Source: Taiwanofungus camphoratus
Lineage: Eukaryota > Basidiomycota > Agaricomycetes > Polyporales > Taiwanofungaceae
DNA length: 64,000 nt
NCBI GenBank assembly: GCA_003999685.1
Contig: CP021221.1
Coordinates: forward strand, 2,604,001-2,668,000
Reading direction: 5' to 3'
The notes under the pieces are model-generated. The model did no database searches, was not told where the DNA came from, and saw only the letters and a list, made by a program, of their open reading frames with translations. The position numbers were made by a program, and so were the translations under genes. Positions 49,569 through 61,197 of the stretch are shown here, one piece after another. Position 1 is the first letter of the stretch. Every line of letters begins with the position of its first letter.

Positions 49569-52205
49569 ATGCTTGGTGCAAGGACGAAACAGGTTTTCGC
49601 TTATGGCCGCAGGGGCCACCGTATCGTCAACGTGTCAGAGGACCGAGCACAACCGAAGAACGTTACTACTATCCAGAACGAGAAGGAAAAGAATGTTCCG
49701 TCTTGTACTTCATCACCCCCGTCAAGTCACCGTAGGGGCAAATCTTTGCACTTCTCTCCAATCTCTCCAGAGTCCTCGAAAACAACTACCCATGCTGGCC
49801 CTGCCCGCAAAAAGCTCAAGAAGTCGCCAAAAGTTGCAAAGTCTGGCAGTCCTGAAGTGGTCATACCAGTTCGCCACCCCTTAGGGTTGTTCTCTCCCAA
49901 TGTGCCAGGCTCTCCCGCAGTTCCGCCAAATGTACGGAAGAAGCGGAGACCACAGATCGGAAAGAGCACACCGTGTGCCCCAGTTTCCCCTTGTGTGGAT
50001 GTTGACATTGTCGTTCTGGACGTCCAGGGTCGTCGAGTGAGCCAAGAAAGGCGGGTATCGAGGACTGATGTCCAGGTCAATGAAGCAACTAGGCTGCCCA
50101 CGAAGCGTAAAAAGACGACTAAAACCAGCGAAGCGCCGAAGAAAGAGATAGCTATCCGCTCTGATACAGGGAAAACCATACAAATTAAAGCTGGCGGTAC
50201 CGGAGCACGTCCAGTCATTATTTCGTCTGATGAATCTGATGGCGATGAAGAAGTCACAGCCAAACTCCCTGCCCTGGACCTATCGCCGGATGTCGAAACA
50301 CCTCCCATTCCCCTACCTCGATTTGGGAGACGTCGGACGAATGTAATTGTGTCGCCGGAGTCATCACCCTCTGTATCACTACCAGCCAAGACTCCTTTTA
50401 GATCGGCTCTCGCAACTCCTGCCTCCAAATCCAAGGAAACTCCCTTCCTGCCCCCGCCCCCGACTTTCATACGCTGGACCCACCAACAGGCACCATCCCA
50501 TCCCATCCCTTCAATGCCAACATTCCCGTCTCCCGTCCCATACCTCGCGAGACCGCGCCAACTCACGCCGATCCGCTCCCGCTCCGGTCGTGCTAGCATC
50601 TTCCCAGCCCCACCCTCGCCTCCCTCACCCACTACTCCGACAGATCTCTCCCTATCCCTCGACTTCTCCGAGCTTGCTATCTCGCCAGCAGCCCACGGTC
50701 CCTTAGAAGGTCTCAAGCCACATGCACCACCACAGCCGAAGTACCTCCAGCCCCTTCTGGACGAATGCGCGCAGAGCACGCCGCACGAGTTCTCTGCATT
50801 TATCAAGATGTTCCCACTCGACCCGCTCGTGCACATGCACTGCGACGGCGACAACGACAACGGCACTGAGAGGGCACGCTTCCAGAAGATCGGCGAGGCG
50901 TCGTACTCGGAGGTGTTCGGCATCGGCGATGTCGTGCTGAAGGTCATCCCCCTGCGCGACGAGGACAGCCAGCGCGCGAGGGCTGACGACGTGGACGGCC
51001 CGGCGCCGAGCGATGCGCGGGACGTGCTCAAGGAGATCATCGTCACGCGCACCATGGGCGATATATGTGCTGGATTTGTTAAGCTATTGCGTACCTATGT
51101 TGTAAGGGGGAAGTATCCATCATTGCTACTTGACCTGTGGGACGAGTACAATGACAAGAAGGGAAGCGAGAGTGTCCGGCCCGGTAGGTTACCCTCTCAT
51201 ACGAGAACTATGTTCATTGTTTGTACGATGCTGACCATGGCTTTGTAGATACTTTCACTGTCTCCCAGGTGTATGCTATCATTGTCCTCCCAAATGGTGG
51301 CCCTGACTTGGAAGCTTATACGTTCGAGACGGCGTCCAAAACCGGCTGGAGACAGGCCTGCAGCTTGTTCTGGCAGGTCACAAGAACATTGGCGGAAGCC
51401 GAGGATCTCGTTTGTTTCGAGGTTGGTACGCTCATCTTTCACCACAGCGCTCTACTTGGTTTGACACGCTTTGATATTAGCATCGGGACCTACACTGGGG
51501 ACAGATTCTGGTAAAGAACGTATTCGCGCCTACGCATGCCCCACGTCGCTCTAGAGCGAAGAAAGTCTCTATGGATCATATTGCTCATGGTGTTGAGATC
51601 ACAGTAATTGATCTCGGTCTCGCCCGTATGAACTCCGCGAGTGAGGATGAGATCCAGACGCACTGGACACCTTTTGAAGAGGAAATTTTCGAAGGCGAAG
51701 GTAGATTATAGTACTCACACGTGAGAGATCTCATCGATTAACGTTGAGTATTCACCACAGGAGATTACCAATTCGACGTGTACCGAATGATGCGCACACA
51801 CAACGGGAATTCATGGGAGGATTACAGACCACTGACGAACGTCATGGTGAGCAGCTCAACTATATAGAACTTTCCCTGCGCCCTGATGCCGACTTTCTCC
51901 AGTGGCTGCATTACCTGTCCTTGAAACTCCTCCATTCCAAGCGATTGCGCCCTCCAGCCAGCTCGCGGAAGAGTGTCGCACCTACAACCTCACCTACCTT
52001 CACAGAGCGAGAATGTTATCAGTGCCTTGTCGAAACTGAAGAGATGCTCGGCCGTTGCCTAGCAGCGTGCAAATCCCCATTAGTCGGGCGGAAGGGCAGA
52101 CGGAAGACCCAAGCGTCTGTGAAAGTTACTGGGGGAGTGTCGCCGGAGCCAAGAAGTGCCGCTGATGTTCTGCAATTCGCAATTGACAGGGGTTGGGTGA
52201 GGTGA
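49569..52205 (+). CDS. Haspin-type histone H3 Thr3 kinase
   Basis: Haspin phosphorylates H3 Thr3 in mitosis to recruit the chromosomal passenger complex. Five exons (49569-51183, 51249-51421, 51481-51700, 51761-51846, 51903-52205) give 798 residues. The first 400 residues are Ser/Pro-rich with basic patches. The kinase domain starts near residue 430: FQKIGEASYSEVFGIG (Gly loop), VLKVIPLRDE (Lys), EIIVTRTMGDIC (Glu), HRDLHWGQILVKN (catalytic loop), ITVIDLGLARMNS, then the haspin-specific FEGEGDYQFDVYRMMR and NVMWLHYLSLKLLHSKRL, with LQFAIDRGW at the end. Animal haspins have DYT in place of DFG; here it is DLG. The frame is open upstream to 49401, but the ATG at 49569 is preferred because it starts the ARTKQVFAYGRR block; homologues carry a similar YG(K/R)R element near their start. 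Confidence 0.93.
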
Positions 52206-52740
52206 GGGTAGCTTTGTGTATAGATGGTGGTGTAGGCTCCTATTGCACTCGCTTGCTCTCTATTGTATACCCGACTTGTACATTGGCATGAGAACATTAA
52301 GTGTAGCTTCATGATGGGTAGACCAGGGGAAATGGATGCTCTGTACCAATATGGAGTGTCTCGAGCTTGTTGAAAGCATGGTAAAAGAAAAGAATGATTT
52401 GTGAATAATTTGTCACATTGTAGGTTGGGTATCATTGACATGACCGTCTCCGCAGCAGCTACATAAAGTATGGATAGCAGTTGTCCAAATACCGGGCCAG
52501 TACACACAGATAAAACTCCAACGCCGGACACGGTCTAGTAGAAAGACAAAGACACCGTAAGGGATACATTGTGGCAATCTGGAATACATAAACTTTAGGC
52601 AACAGACGTGAATAATTTCCGACGGTATAGAACAGCTCGACTAAAAATACGCACATAATAAGTCATGCGTGTACACAGCGTAAGAGATCGACAGCCTCTC
52701 TCCTTCCAACGGACAACATTGCGAATTCGTTCGACATTGT
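52206..52740. other. Intergenic between convergent genes
   Basis: The stretch lies between the ends of the haspin gene and an uncharacterised gene. It is AT-rich, consistent with two 3' UTRs. No gene or repeat is seen. Confidence 0.4.
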
Positions 52741-53937
52741 TCACTTGAGTGCGACTGGTTCCTGACGGCCAGGCCTCCTTCTACTCGAAGAGGCAACTTT
52801 AGCTCCTCTTTGGCTTTTCCCAGGGGAAGGTTGCTTTGCGGTCGCACCCTGGCGAGGGGAGATGGAGTGTGAGCCGCGAGCTCGACCGTTTGTCCGCGAA
52901 GGAGTACGTGGGGATGCCGTAGTTCTCTCTCGCAAATGGTAGCGTGGCAGCGCTGTGCTATCGGAGAGTGGAGCGGCAGCACTGTCATGGTCGTGCTTGG
53001 CCCTCTTTGGCGGTGAACCGTGCGACCGACCCATACTGGTAGGATGTCGACTGGGGGAACGAGTAGGTGAGCAATCAGGAGAAGACTGACGTGTCGTAGA
53101 GCTAGGTTTCACAGACGGAAATAATGAGGGCAATAACGACCTAGGTTTGGGAGCATCACTCTGCGACCGCTCTGGGGAAAATCTAAGCTGAGAGTATGTC
53201 AGGTTTTCCGGGACTGGTAGCTCTGAATTTGTGTCTGGCTGCGGGGCTAGGATCGCGCTATTGTCAACCACTGCGTACTGTAGGGACCCATTGGGTGTCA
53301 CCAAAGGAGTGTCTATCCATCCTTCCGACTCTTGTGAAGTGCCCTGAAGACCAGGTTGAGATGGAGAGGAGAAGTCCATATTATGCGGATGACTTCTTGG
53401 AGTGTCAACATTTCGGACCGATGATCTGCTGGGGGTGGACGGTTGTGATGTGGGAGGAGTTTGCTTGGCGGCTTCAGACAGATCTGCAAAGCCTGTTGCG
53501 CGCCAGGGATGTAGCCCCATAGTTGACGGGCCATCTGCGGGTTCCGTGGCAGTCCTTTCCAGTGGCTTGGTCTTCTTGACATGCCGTGCACCCTGGCTGG
53601 AGCCCCCTATTTCTGAATCGAAATATAACGTCTGCCCCACATAAGGCTCGTCTTCGTCCCCCTCTTCCTCATAATCCCTTCTTCGTTTAAGAGGGCTGAG
53701 CCCAGGTTGTATTTGCAGAGGTACGTGGGGCACCGGTGCGATGGGCGGCAATGTACTTTCGTAGGCAAAGTCTCGAACTTTGATACCGTATTCGGCCAGC
53801 ATGTTGGCTGGGCGCTCCTTGGAGATGGATTGAATTTCCTGAGCACTGCTGCCTGACCGGAATGTTTCTGACAAGATCGCGGACAACTTTTCAAACACAG
53901 ATAGCCTTGAGGATGTGTTGCGTGCTGCATCAGACAT
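52741..53937 (-). CDS. Uncharacterised, mostly disordered, nuclear-type protein
   Basis: A single exon encodes 398 residues. The first 65 residues look folded and helical (SRLSVFEKLSAILSETF, ANMLAEYGIKVRDFAYE). The rest is Ser/Pro/Arg-rich, with many SP/TP sites, a KRRRDYEEEGDEDE segment, PPKRAKHDHD, and a basic tail rich in RG and SRRRPGR. These suggest nuclear localisation and phosphorylation by proline-directed kinases, which is inference. I do not recognise a family. Third-position composition is like its neighbours, so it is likely a real gene; an upstream exon beyond 53937 is possible. Confidence 0.6.
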   Translation of the reverse strand: MSDAARNTSSRLSVFEKLSAILSETFRSGSSAQEIQSISKERPANMLAEYGIKVRDFAYESTLPPIAPVPHVPLQIQPGLSPLKRRRDYEEEGDEDEPYVGQTLYFDSEIGGSSQGARHVKKTKPLERTATEPADGPSTMGLHPWRATGFADLSEAAKQTPPTSQPSTPSRSSVRNVDTPRSHPHNMDFSSPSQPGLQGTSQESEGWIDTPLVTPNGSLQYAVVDNSAILAPQPDTNSELPVPENLTYSQLRFSPERSQSDAPKPRSLLPSLFPSVKPSSTTRQSSPDCSPTRSPSRHPTSMGRSHGSPPKRAKHDHDSAAAPLSDSTALPRYHLRERTTASPRTPSRTNGRARGSHSISPRQGATAKQPSPGKSQRGAKVASSSRRRPGRQEPVALK

Positions 53938-54612
53938 AATTCCCCACTCACGTTGACTGGAAGTTGCAAATTGCTTGCGTTTGTGGTTGACAGTTCACCC
54001 TCCACCAACTTGGATACGATGGAAGGTTGCTCATCACAATGTTCAACTCTATTCATCGAATTGGATGTCTCTTGGTCTATTAGCGTCTTGGTTTGTGAGA
54101 CTTCTTGTACGTTACGATGGCTTGCGGCAGTTGCAGATACAGCATTAACTCTGAAACTCTGAACACCTTCGGCACCAGAGAGATGATGGCTATGTGTTAC
54201 GTTCAAGTCGGACAGGCGCTACCACTGGCTGGCCACAAGCCTGACAGCCGGCCACAATTGGTCAACGAGTCAAAGCGACGGACCGAACCGAACCGAATCG
54301 GATTGGACTCCGCTCAATGTGTATCAACAATTCGTGGACTGCTTTCTACCGAGCAGAGAACGCTGAAAATAGCGAGTACTGGATTTCGAGCTAGCTACCA
54401 ACTACATACCACAGCTCCATTGCAGGTTACTCTAACATTCCTTGAAGAAGTTACAACGGCATGCACAGAGACAGAACATTCAACAAGTAGACCGCAAGCC
54501 TTCTGAGTCATAGACAGGAACCGGACATTCCACACTTAGTAGACATAGAGCAGTGCAAACAAGATTCTTCTATACGAAGTCCGGGGAAAACAATACTCAC
54601 GGCAGCGACAGA
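53938..54612. other. Intergenic, no gene seen
   Basis: The stretch lies upstream of the 398-residue protein and downstream of the membrane-protein gene. Frames on the + strand are short and without conservation. Confidence 0.4.
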
Positions 54613-56049
54613 TCAATTAGGGGTGTACATGGGAGGACTTTCTACTTCCGATGGCGTCATTTCTGGCCCGAAGCGTATCCCTGAATCTAAATGTTGAGTC
54701 GGAGGTGAGACCTGCGGAGGGGTTGCGGACAAGACAGCCTTGGAGGTAGCACCACCACTTATGGGTCCCGAGGCGGATCCCTGATTCCCACCCGAAACTT
54801 GGGGTATGATAGCATTCGATGCAATTGGATGTGTGCTGTATGTTGGTTGAGAAGCCTCCGGTGACCTGAGCGATGGCTGACTGGCGAAAGGGGAAAGATG
54901 GGGGAAAGATGATGCAATAGTATGTTCATCCGAACGGGTTTGCCATGCTACAGAAGGTCCGCCTTGGCTGGTATCTGCGGCGACAGGGTATGAGGCAAGC
55001 GCAGGTCGGCCAGCGGCAGGGAGAGACGGATGGTCCTGTCCTTCCGTAGAGTTTTGCCACGCTACCAAGGATCCGCCTTCACTCATCTGTACTGTCGATA
55101 CTGGCTCATCACTGGACAACACGTACGGCGTGACAGTCGACAGGAACATAGCTGATGAATCAGGATCTATAAAGAGCACAACAAATATTGTTAAGGCGGG
55201 CAGGCCAAAGATATTGGGATCCTGCGGGGAACTCGACCTACCGATTGTGTCCCTCTGCGCTGAAGTATAGGGATAAGGTCTATTTCTTCTGCATTTGCAG
55301 AAAAGGAAGATAGCTGATAACAGCGCTACTAGCCCCACTACACTACCAACGACCCCGCCTACAATGGCTCTAACCGGATGTGATCCACTTGATGCACTTC
55401 CATCGCCAAACACAGTAGAACTATTAGATGAAGGTGTTGATCCTGTGGATATAGAACTTGACAGTCCTCCCGATGTCGAGATCCCCGTTGTTGATGCTCC
55501 CCCAGTGAAGGATATAGAGGAATGTGTCAGAGACACTGATGACAACGACGACGATGACTGTGTGACATTTGTGGGATAGTACGCGATGTAATCCAGCAGG
55601 TATGGTGAAGCGCCACTTGCATCGGTCACATTGATAACCACCTGATGATGTCCGTAAGGAAGCGTGCCAGAATCGAAGAACGTCACGCCATCCTCTTCGG
55701 TGGTAGGAGCTGTTGCAATGAACGGAACCGCCTTTCCTCCGTCCATACTGTATTGTGACACAGGCGGTCCAGTGCCATTCTGTGGTGGCAGAACGGAGCC
55801 TAACACCAAAACCCGCGTGCCTACGAGGACAGTCGCATTAGAAACTCACGATTCATCTCACCTGAGGGGCGGTAACATGCTCTCACCATTGAACCTAAAA
55901 ACAACTCCAGCGGGCCCGTGAACTTCGCTAAGTGTCGAGTCAAAGATTCCACCGTTTCCGGTAGAGTGAGTGAAGAACCAAGGGTCTGCGCCAGTAGGAT
56001 CATACTCAATCTGAGATGTATCCGCTGAATCAACATCGATTGCAGACAT
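54613..56049 (-). CDS. Single-pass membrane protein with beta-sandwich ectodomain (basidiomycete family)
   Basis: Three exons (56049-55887, 55820-55242, 55166-54613) give 431 residues. The first 165 residues form a likely beta-sandwich (DPTGADPWFFTHSTGNGGIF, VVFRFNGTRVLVLGSVLPP, GVTFFDSGTLPYGHHQVVIN). A Ser/Thr-rich stalk follows, then a hydrophobic segment (residues about 250-272, IVGGVVGSVVGLVALLSAIF), Cys/Arg-rich stop-transfer residues (CKCRRNRPY) and a Ser/Pro-rich cytoplasmic tail ending near DSGIRFGPE and PPMYTPN. No clear cleavable signal peptide is seen at this start. The architecture recalls wall-stress or adhesion-type sensors, but the ligand and role are unknown. The next gene downstream on the same strand is a decayed paralogue. 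Confidence 0.75.
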
Positions 56050-56964
56050 GTTATGGTAGGGAGCACTAGTGGTGGTGCCCCCTTAGGGCAACGCGAGGAG
56101 GGTATGACGAGGAGAGAAGAGCGGTTGCAACCAGCATCGCTCGCTATATGACAAGGATAACTGTCAATTAGCCAGCCATCTGTCACTTTACAATCTGAGT
56201 TTGATCTTGCGTTACGAGGCAGCTTGCTTATCTTCCTGCGGCAAAAATACTGGGTGGCCGTGCGTTGCCAGGCTAGTGAACTACCCAATTCGTACCCTAG
56301 TGCTCGGGCTAGCTTGCCTCGAATAGCAGCTGCAATGTTCAGCCCAACGACGAACATACTCGGGCTCGCCAGGTCCTGATTATGTACAAGACGGTTTAGG
56401 CGCATGCAAATATGTACGCTGTTGGTGGGTGTGCCTGAAACAAACGGATACGGAGGCCCTCCGATCGGAAAACATATGTGTACAAGAAATGGTTCTTACC
56501 ATTACTGCATATGTTGCCATCCAGACGATTGGACAGGCCTGTTAGCTACCACCAGTAACCTCGCACTGCAAGCGGCATAGGTATCCAATTGAGGAAAGAA
56601 ACAATGTTGGAGATTTGGACTGATGCGGGCCGTGCGACACACTCTGGTAGCACTCATACCGCGCCTCCCAGATCTGAGATAGATAATATATCATCAAACA
56701 CGTGTATATTAATTATGTACTACTATCTTCATCAATGCTAATATTCACATAGAGAACATCCCTTCGGATGCATGCAAAGTAATACAGAGACAACAGTGAA
56801 AAATATTAACTGGCTGGACCAGAATTGAAGACTAATATACATGGTGGACAGCTCAAACGAATGCGCCAATGTGTATATACTGCGTACCCAGGTGTTAGAT
56901 AATAAAGAGCCCGCCACATACCGAGCCCGCCATAATATAGGATCCTCACCTCCGCTGAAAGCTG
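56050..56964. other. Intergenic between tandem paralogues
   Basis: Nothing beyond short frames is visible. It should contain the promoter of the intact membrane protein near 56050-56400. Confidence 0.4.
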
Positions 56965-58120
56965 TCAATTCTCTGAATAAGACGGAGGGACATCGATGGG
57001 CTCCTCAACCTCGGGAACCGCTGATGAAGAACCCTCGCCTTGAGGATTGAATCGTATTCCGGAATCTGCATGGCATGTCGTAAGCCGAGCAATAGAAAGC
57101 AAACCAACCTGGGCTGCTTTACTGTTCGGTTGATTTGGAGACAATGTGACTGTGCTCGACACCGCTGATGACGCATGGCTCATGGGTGGCCGCTGAGCAC
57201 TACTACTTTGCCCACCAACCTCACTGGCCGACGGGGAAGTCATCTCAGACGAAGACATGGTTCTAGGCTGTGGAAGATATTGTGGATTTCCATTTGAAGA
57301 CGGAAGAGCCGAAACCACCGCTGGGGTGAGGGTCTCGGGATACGGTGTTACGTCCGGCTTATACTCTAACGAGTGGTGGGGAAAGAAATTTGTTTGATCA
57401 GGTACGGGCTGAGTGAAGTGGGACATATCAACAGACCTTGATGCAGCATCTCACCCGCAGAAGCAGACTGATAAAAATATGCCTGCCCTTTTCTACGCCT
57501 GAAAAAGAGGAAAAAAAATGCCAAGGCCTACAATGACCAAGCCAGCCACACCGCCGACAACCCCTCCCGATCGCGCCTACGGGCGTGTTTGATGCTGGTC
57601 GTTCAAGGATAACCGGTGATGTGAACTGTCCGAGCATTGTCGACGTATACATCGCTCCGGGATCACTCGCCGTTGACAGCGGGGCAAGGAGAAGGAAGTC
57701 GAGGAGATATGGATTGTTCTCAGAGACATTCGTCACGGTGATGACAAGCTGATGTTCATCGGCATTCAAGATGGCAGACTCGAAGAAGGTGACACTGTCT
57801 TCTTCTGATGTCACGATCAACGGTGGAACGAAGGTGGTTTGGCGATCGAGTATGTTGAACCCGACGGCGGCAGCCCTGGATCAACAGTACCGTACACTCT
57901 GACCTTTATACCTAGAGAAAAATGAGGATTCAACGCTTTTCTACACGAACATATGACACGCGTACCGGCGAAGTTGAAGGTAGCATATGCGCCACTCGTA
58001 GATGTCAGACTCAAGGAACCGTTGTATGCATTGGCGTAATTAAAAAGACCCTGAATTACCATGATATTTGACCCTTGGGTCTTGATCGTCAACTACAATG
58101 ACCGAGTTTTCAGATGCCAT
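56965..58120 (-). pseudogene. Decayed tandem paralogue of the single-pass membrane protein
   Basis: The same parts occur in the same order: start MASENSVIVVDDQDPRVKYH at 58120, ectodomain pieces (NYANAYNGSLSLTSTSGAYA, RVYGTVDPGLPPSGSTYS, FVPPLIVTSEEDSVTFFES, EHQLVITVTNVSENNPYLLD), a hydrophobic segment (GVVGGVAGLVIVGLGIFF) and a Ser/Pro-rich tail ending DSGIRFNPQ and PPSYSEN. To follow this homology the frame must change about five times: after NSGSF, after YSI, near 57567 (G run), near 57512 (T8 run) and near 57455. Some fall in homopolymers, so base-calling errors are possible, but so many in one gene and none in its neighbours favours a pseudogene. Confidence 0.65.
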
Positions 58121-59262
58121 GGCGGGGCAGCAGGGGGAAGGTGAAGGTACGAAGGGGTGAAACCTAGTTGATATAGGTTGCCATCTTCCCGTCTTCAGAG
58201 TGCCTCAGTCCGACACAGGGTTGGTCACCAGTTGACGAGTGAACTCTTGATCCACGATGCCCGAGCACCATGTTTCCGCGTTATGTTGGAATCATTCTCG
58301 ACGCACGGGGCAAGATTGAGATGTCGGTTGGGCATCTGGTGTAGATAAAACAAATTTTCAACGAGTTCAACCTGTTCGTAGAGATACTAGAGTATTGTGG
58401 AGACCGAGTGAGCTCAATTGAAGCCCAAATGACCTTGTACCTTTCTACTGCCTGCAGTGCGAGTGGTTGGCTAACGGCACAGACGGCGATGTCACCGGGT
58501 AAGACGGGGCGCTGATGTCTAGCACGCGGCATGTACTTGGATGCGCACAACAGAAAGGATTGCGTGGAGATTGAAGCCTGAGGCTTGAGCCTGACCACAA
58601 GGATTCCTCCGGTTTCAACTGCACAACGTATTTATCCGAACTGTCTCTTCGGTCTATGATGCCGCAATATAGGGATAGAGATTTGAAGGGGTGATCGTAG
58701 AGCAGCACGTGAAGGCTGGGGCTCAAGAGATGATAGTCATGATGCAGGAAACTGAGACAGTCTCACAGCTCGGGGATGATTTTCTCGTAAATGGTCGCCG
58801 AGACTTCTACTCACTCCCTCAATCAAAGCGTTAAATTCACTGTCGAAAGCAAGAGCTTACGCTTCTCGGAACCGGTCGACGCTCTATTCGAGGATTCGGG
58901 CAACTCCGAGGGGAGTTTCGATCGAGCCGAGTGCTGTAGCACGGTACTTTTCTACGTAGACCGTCTGCTCTCCGTGCTATTGAAGTGGTCAATACCCGTT
59001 CCATTATTTCAAGCAAGCATCTGGCTGATACACACAGCCATAGTATAGGAGTCTAAGACATGCAATTGTCGTTGGAGGTCCAGTGATCAACATATACCGT
59101 TACCAGTCGTCTGACCGACTCCGGTGGGCCGAGGTATGCCTGAAATATTCCTATATTATCATTATACGCAGTGGCTCAGTACAGGACGCTACTCCATCAC
59201 TTCGGGTCTCTTTGGAACTCATCCAAAATTGTGTACTGATACCTAGCTGGATTGGTTCTAGG
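58121..59262. other. Intergenic / shared upstream region
   Basis: The stretch lies between the divergent starts of the decayed membrane-protein gene and the PP2C gene. A frame open from 59083 leads into the PP2C gene but is not conserved before 59263. No other feature is seen. Confidence 0.4.
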
Positions 59263-61042
59263 ATGCTCAAACGCGCTTGGAGACCAATCGTCGGTACAGC
59301 CGTATTGGTCGGTACACCGACTTATCTATACTACAGGTATTCGTTTAAGTCTCAACCCGAGACCTTCGATCTTCCTGTGAGATTACGGGATTCTAACGGT
59401 AAACGGACCATGTCGACTCGCTCTATCCCTTTGCTATCTAAGGAGCAAGTCGACGCGCGCCTCAACGAGCATGCAGTCTTCACCAGCACCACGAGACCGA
59501 ATGGTATTATCTGGAAGCAGAGTACTGCCTATCTCTCCTCAAACGATCCGATAGAGGATGCCAACTCCAGCGCGATCGTAGAGAGGGATCCATCTGATCC
59601 TGCTTCTCCTGGTGACTTGTTGTTCTTTGCTGTTATGGATGGCCATGGTGGCTTTCACACCTCGCGATTGCTTTCCAAAGTTCTTATTCCTGCCGTCGCA
59701 TTCGAGCTCTATTCATTGACAAAAAATCCTGACCTGGTCGCGTCGAAGTCCATCACAGCAGAGAAATTGAAGTCCTGGCTTTACCCTTCAGCTTCTACAG
59801 CTGCTATCCCTGTTCCGTTCGATGTAGATCCTGGGCGGGTCTCGCGTGCCATTCAGGCAGCATTCGTTAATTTAGACATGGAACTCATCAACGCGCCTCT
59901 CCGAGTCCTAGCCGAGTACTTAAACAAATCAGGTGTTGAGAAGGGAACGATCCCTGATCTCAGTCAGCATCCTATGGCTCTAGCAAGTATGGAGCCGGCA
60001 ATAACAGGTACGTCTCTGTATCGGCAAGTCGCTGCTGCGGGTCTGAACCCGGAGTTGCTAGGGAGCTGCGCTATAATGGCTCTGCTTGACACTGCACACC
60101 AGAATCTGTATATTGCTTGTACAGGCGACAGTCGTGCAGTGGCTGGTGTGTACGAAGAATCCGAAGACGGCCAGGGCACTTGGCGAGTGGAGGTGCTTAG
60201 CGAAGATCAAACGGGCAGGAATCCCAAGGAACTTCGCAGGTTTGTGCAAGCAAGCAAGGCGCGGCGGATGGTTGCTGATCCTTCGCTGAGCAGGGTCCAG
60301 TCAGAACACCCACCAGATGAAGCCGACGACGTCGTCATAAGAGGTCGTATACTTGGGGGCCTAGAGCCCAGTCGTGCGTTTGGCGACGCACGCTATAAGT
60401 GGCCTCGTGAAGTGCAGGCAACGTGAGAGCTGCTCGAACCTTTGCGACGATCCGCTCACTCTTCATAGTCTCAGCAAAGCGTTCCTTGAGGGTAACGGGC
60501 AGTCTATGCGCTCCGCCTCTTCGTTGCTCAAGACGCCACCATACGTGATCTCGCGACCAGAAGTCACCCACCGGAAGCTTTCGCTACCTCCGTTTTCCGA
60601 TGCCTCAACCAAGCCAAAGTCAACGATGCGTTTCTTAGTCCTTGCAACCGATGGTCTTTGGGATGAGCTATCATCAGAAGAAGTGGTAGCTCTTGTAGGG
60701 GGCCATCTGGCTGGCTTGAAAGGTGCCATTCCTAAGTCGTCTCTCTCGAATCTCGTGCGAACATCTTCGGGCTCGCGTACGGTGGAGGGCAAAATCGAAC
60801 GCCGCGGTAGCGAAAAAGGCACATGGGCATTTGTAGACGATAATATCAGTACCCACCTTATTCGGAATGCCTTCGGCGGTGCAGACGAGGGTAGGTTGAG
60901 GCAGCTTCTAAGCATTCCCGCTCCGTATTCGAGGAGCTATCGAGACGACATCACCGTCACCGTAGTATGGTGGGAAGATGGGCGTGAAAACGATGCAAGG
61001 GCAGCCACGACGGCAGCTGAACAAGTGAAAGCCAGATTGTAA
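59263..61042 (+). CDS. Mitochondrial PP2C phosphatase (PTC5 / pyruvate dehydrogenase phosphatase type)
   Basis: Two exons (59263-60422, 60475-61042) give 575 residues. The N-terminus MLKRAWRPIVGTAVLVGTPT and the following YLYYRYSF segment look like a mitochondrial targeting and membrane signal. PP2C motifs in order are FFAVMDGHGGFHTSRLL (metal Asp), GSCAIMALLDTAHQNLYIACTGDSRAV (split here), GGLEPSRAFGDARYKW, LVLATDGLWDELSSEEVV and YRDDITVTVVWW. Large inserts between motifs and the placement of SRAFGD match yeast Ptc5 and related pyruvate dehydrogenase phosphatases, which activate the complex by dephosphorylation. Regulatory metal-binding residues are all present. Confidence 0.9.
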
Positions 61043-61197
61043 ACGTATGTATTCTACTATAATGACATTACCTCGAGGGGCGACTATGTGCAAGATCAAC
61101 AACATTGGCAAGTCCCAAAGTAGCGTGAGTAAAGAGGGTCTCTTGCCGTTATGTACAACAAGCATGTGTATACATACACGTCCGTGGAGCTGGGCTT

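Noticed and set aside
49727-51055. A 442-residue minus-strand frame
   Set aside because: It is antisense to the haspin N-terminal region, whose sense strand leads in frame to a complete kinase domain.
59083-59262. A longer N-terminus for the PP2C phosphatase
   Set aside because: The frame is open, but the residues are not conserved and the Met at 59263 begins a typical mitochondrial signal.
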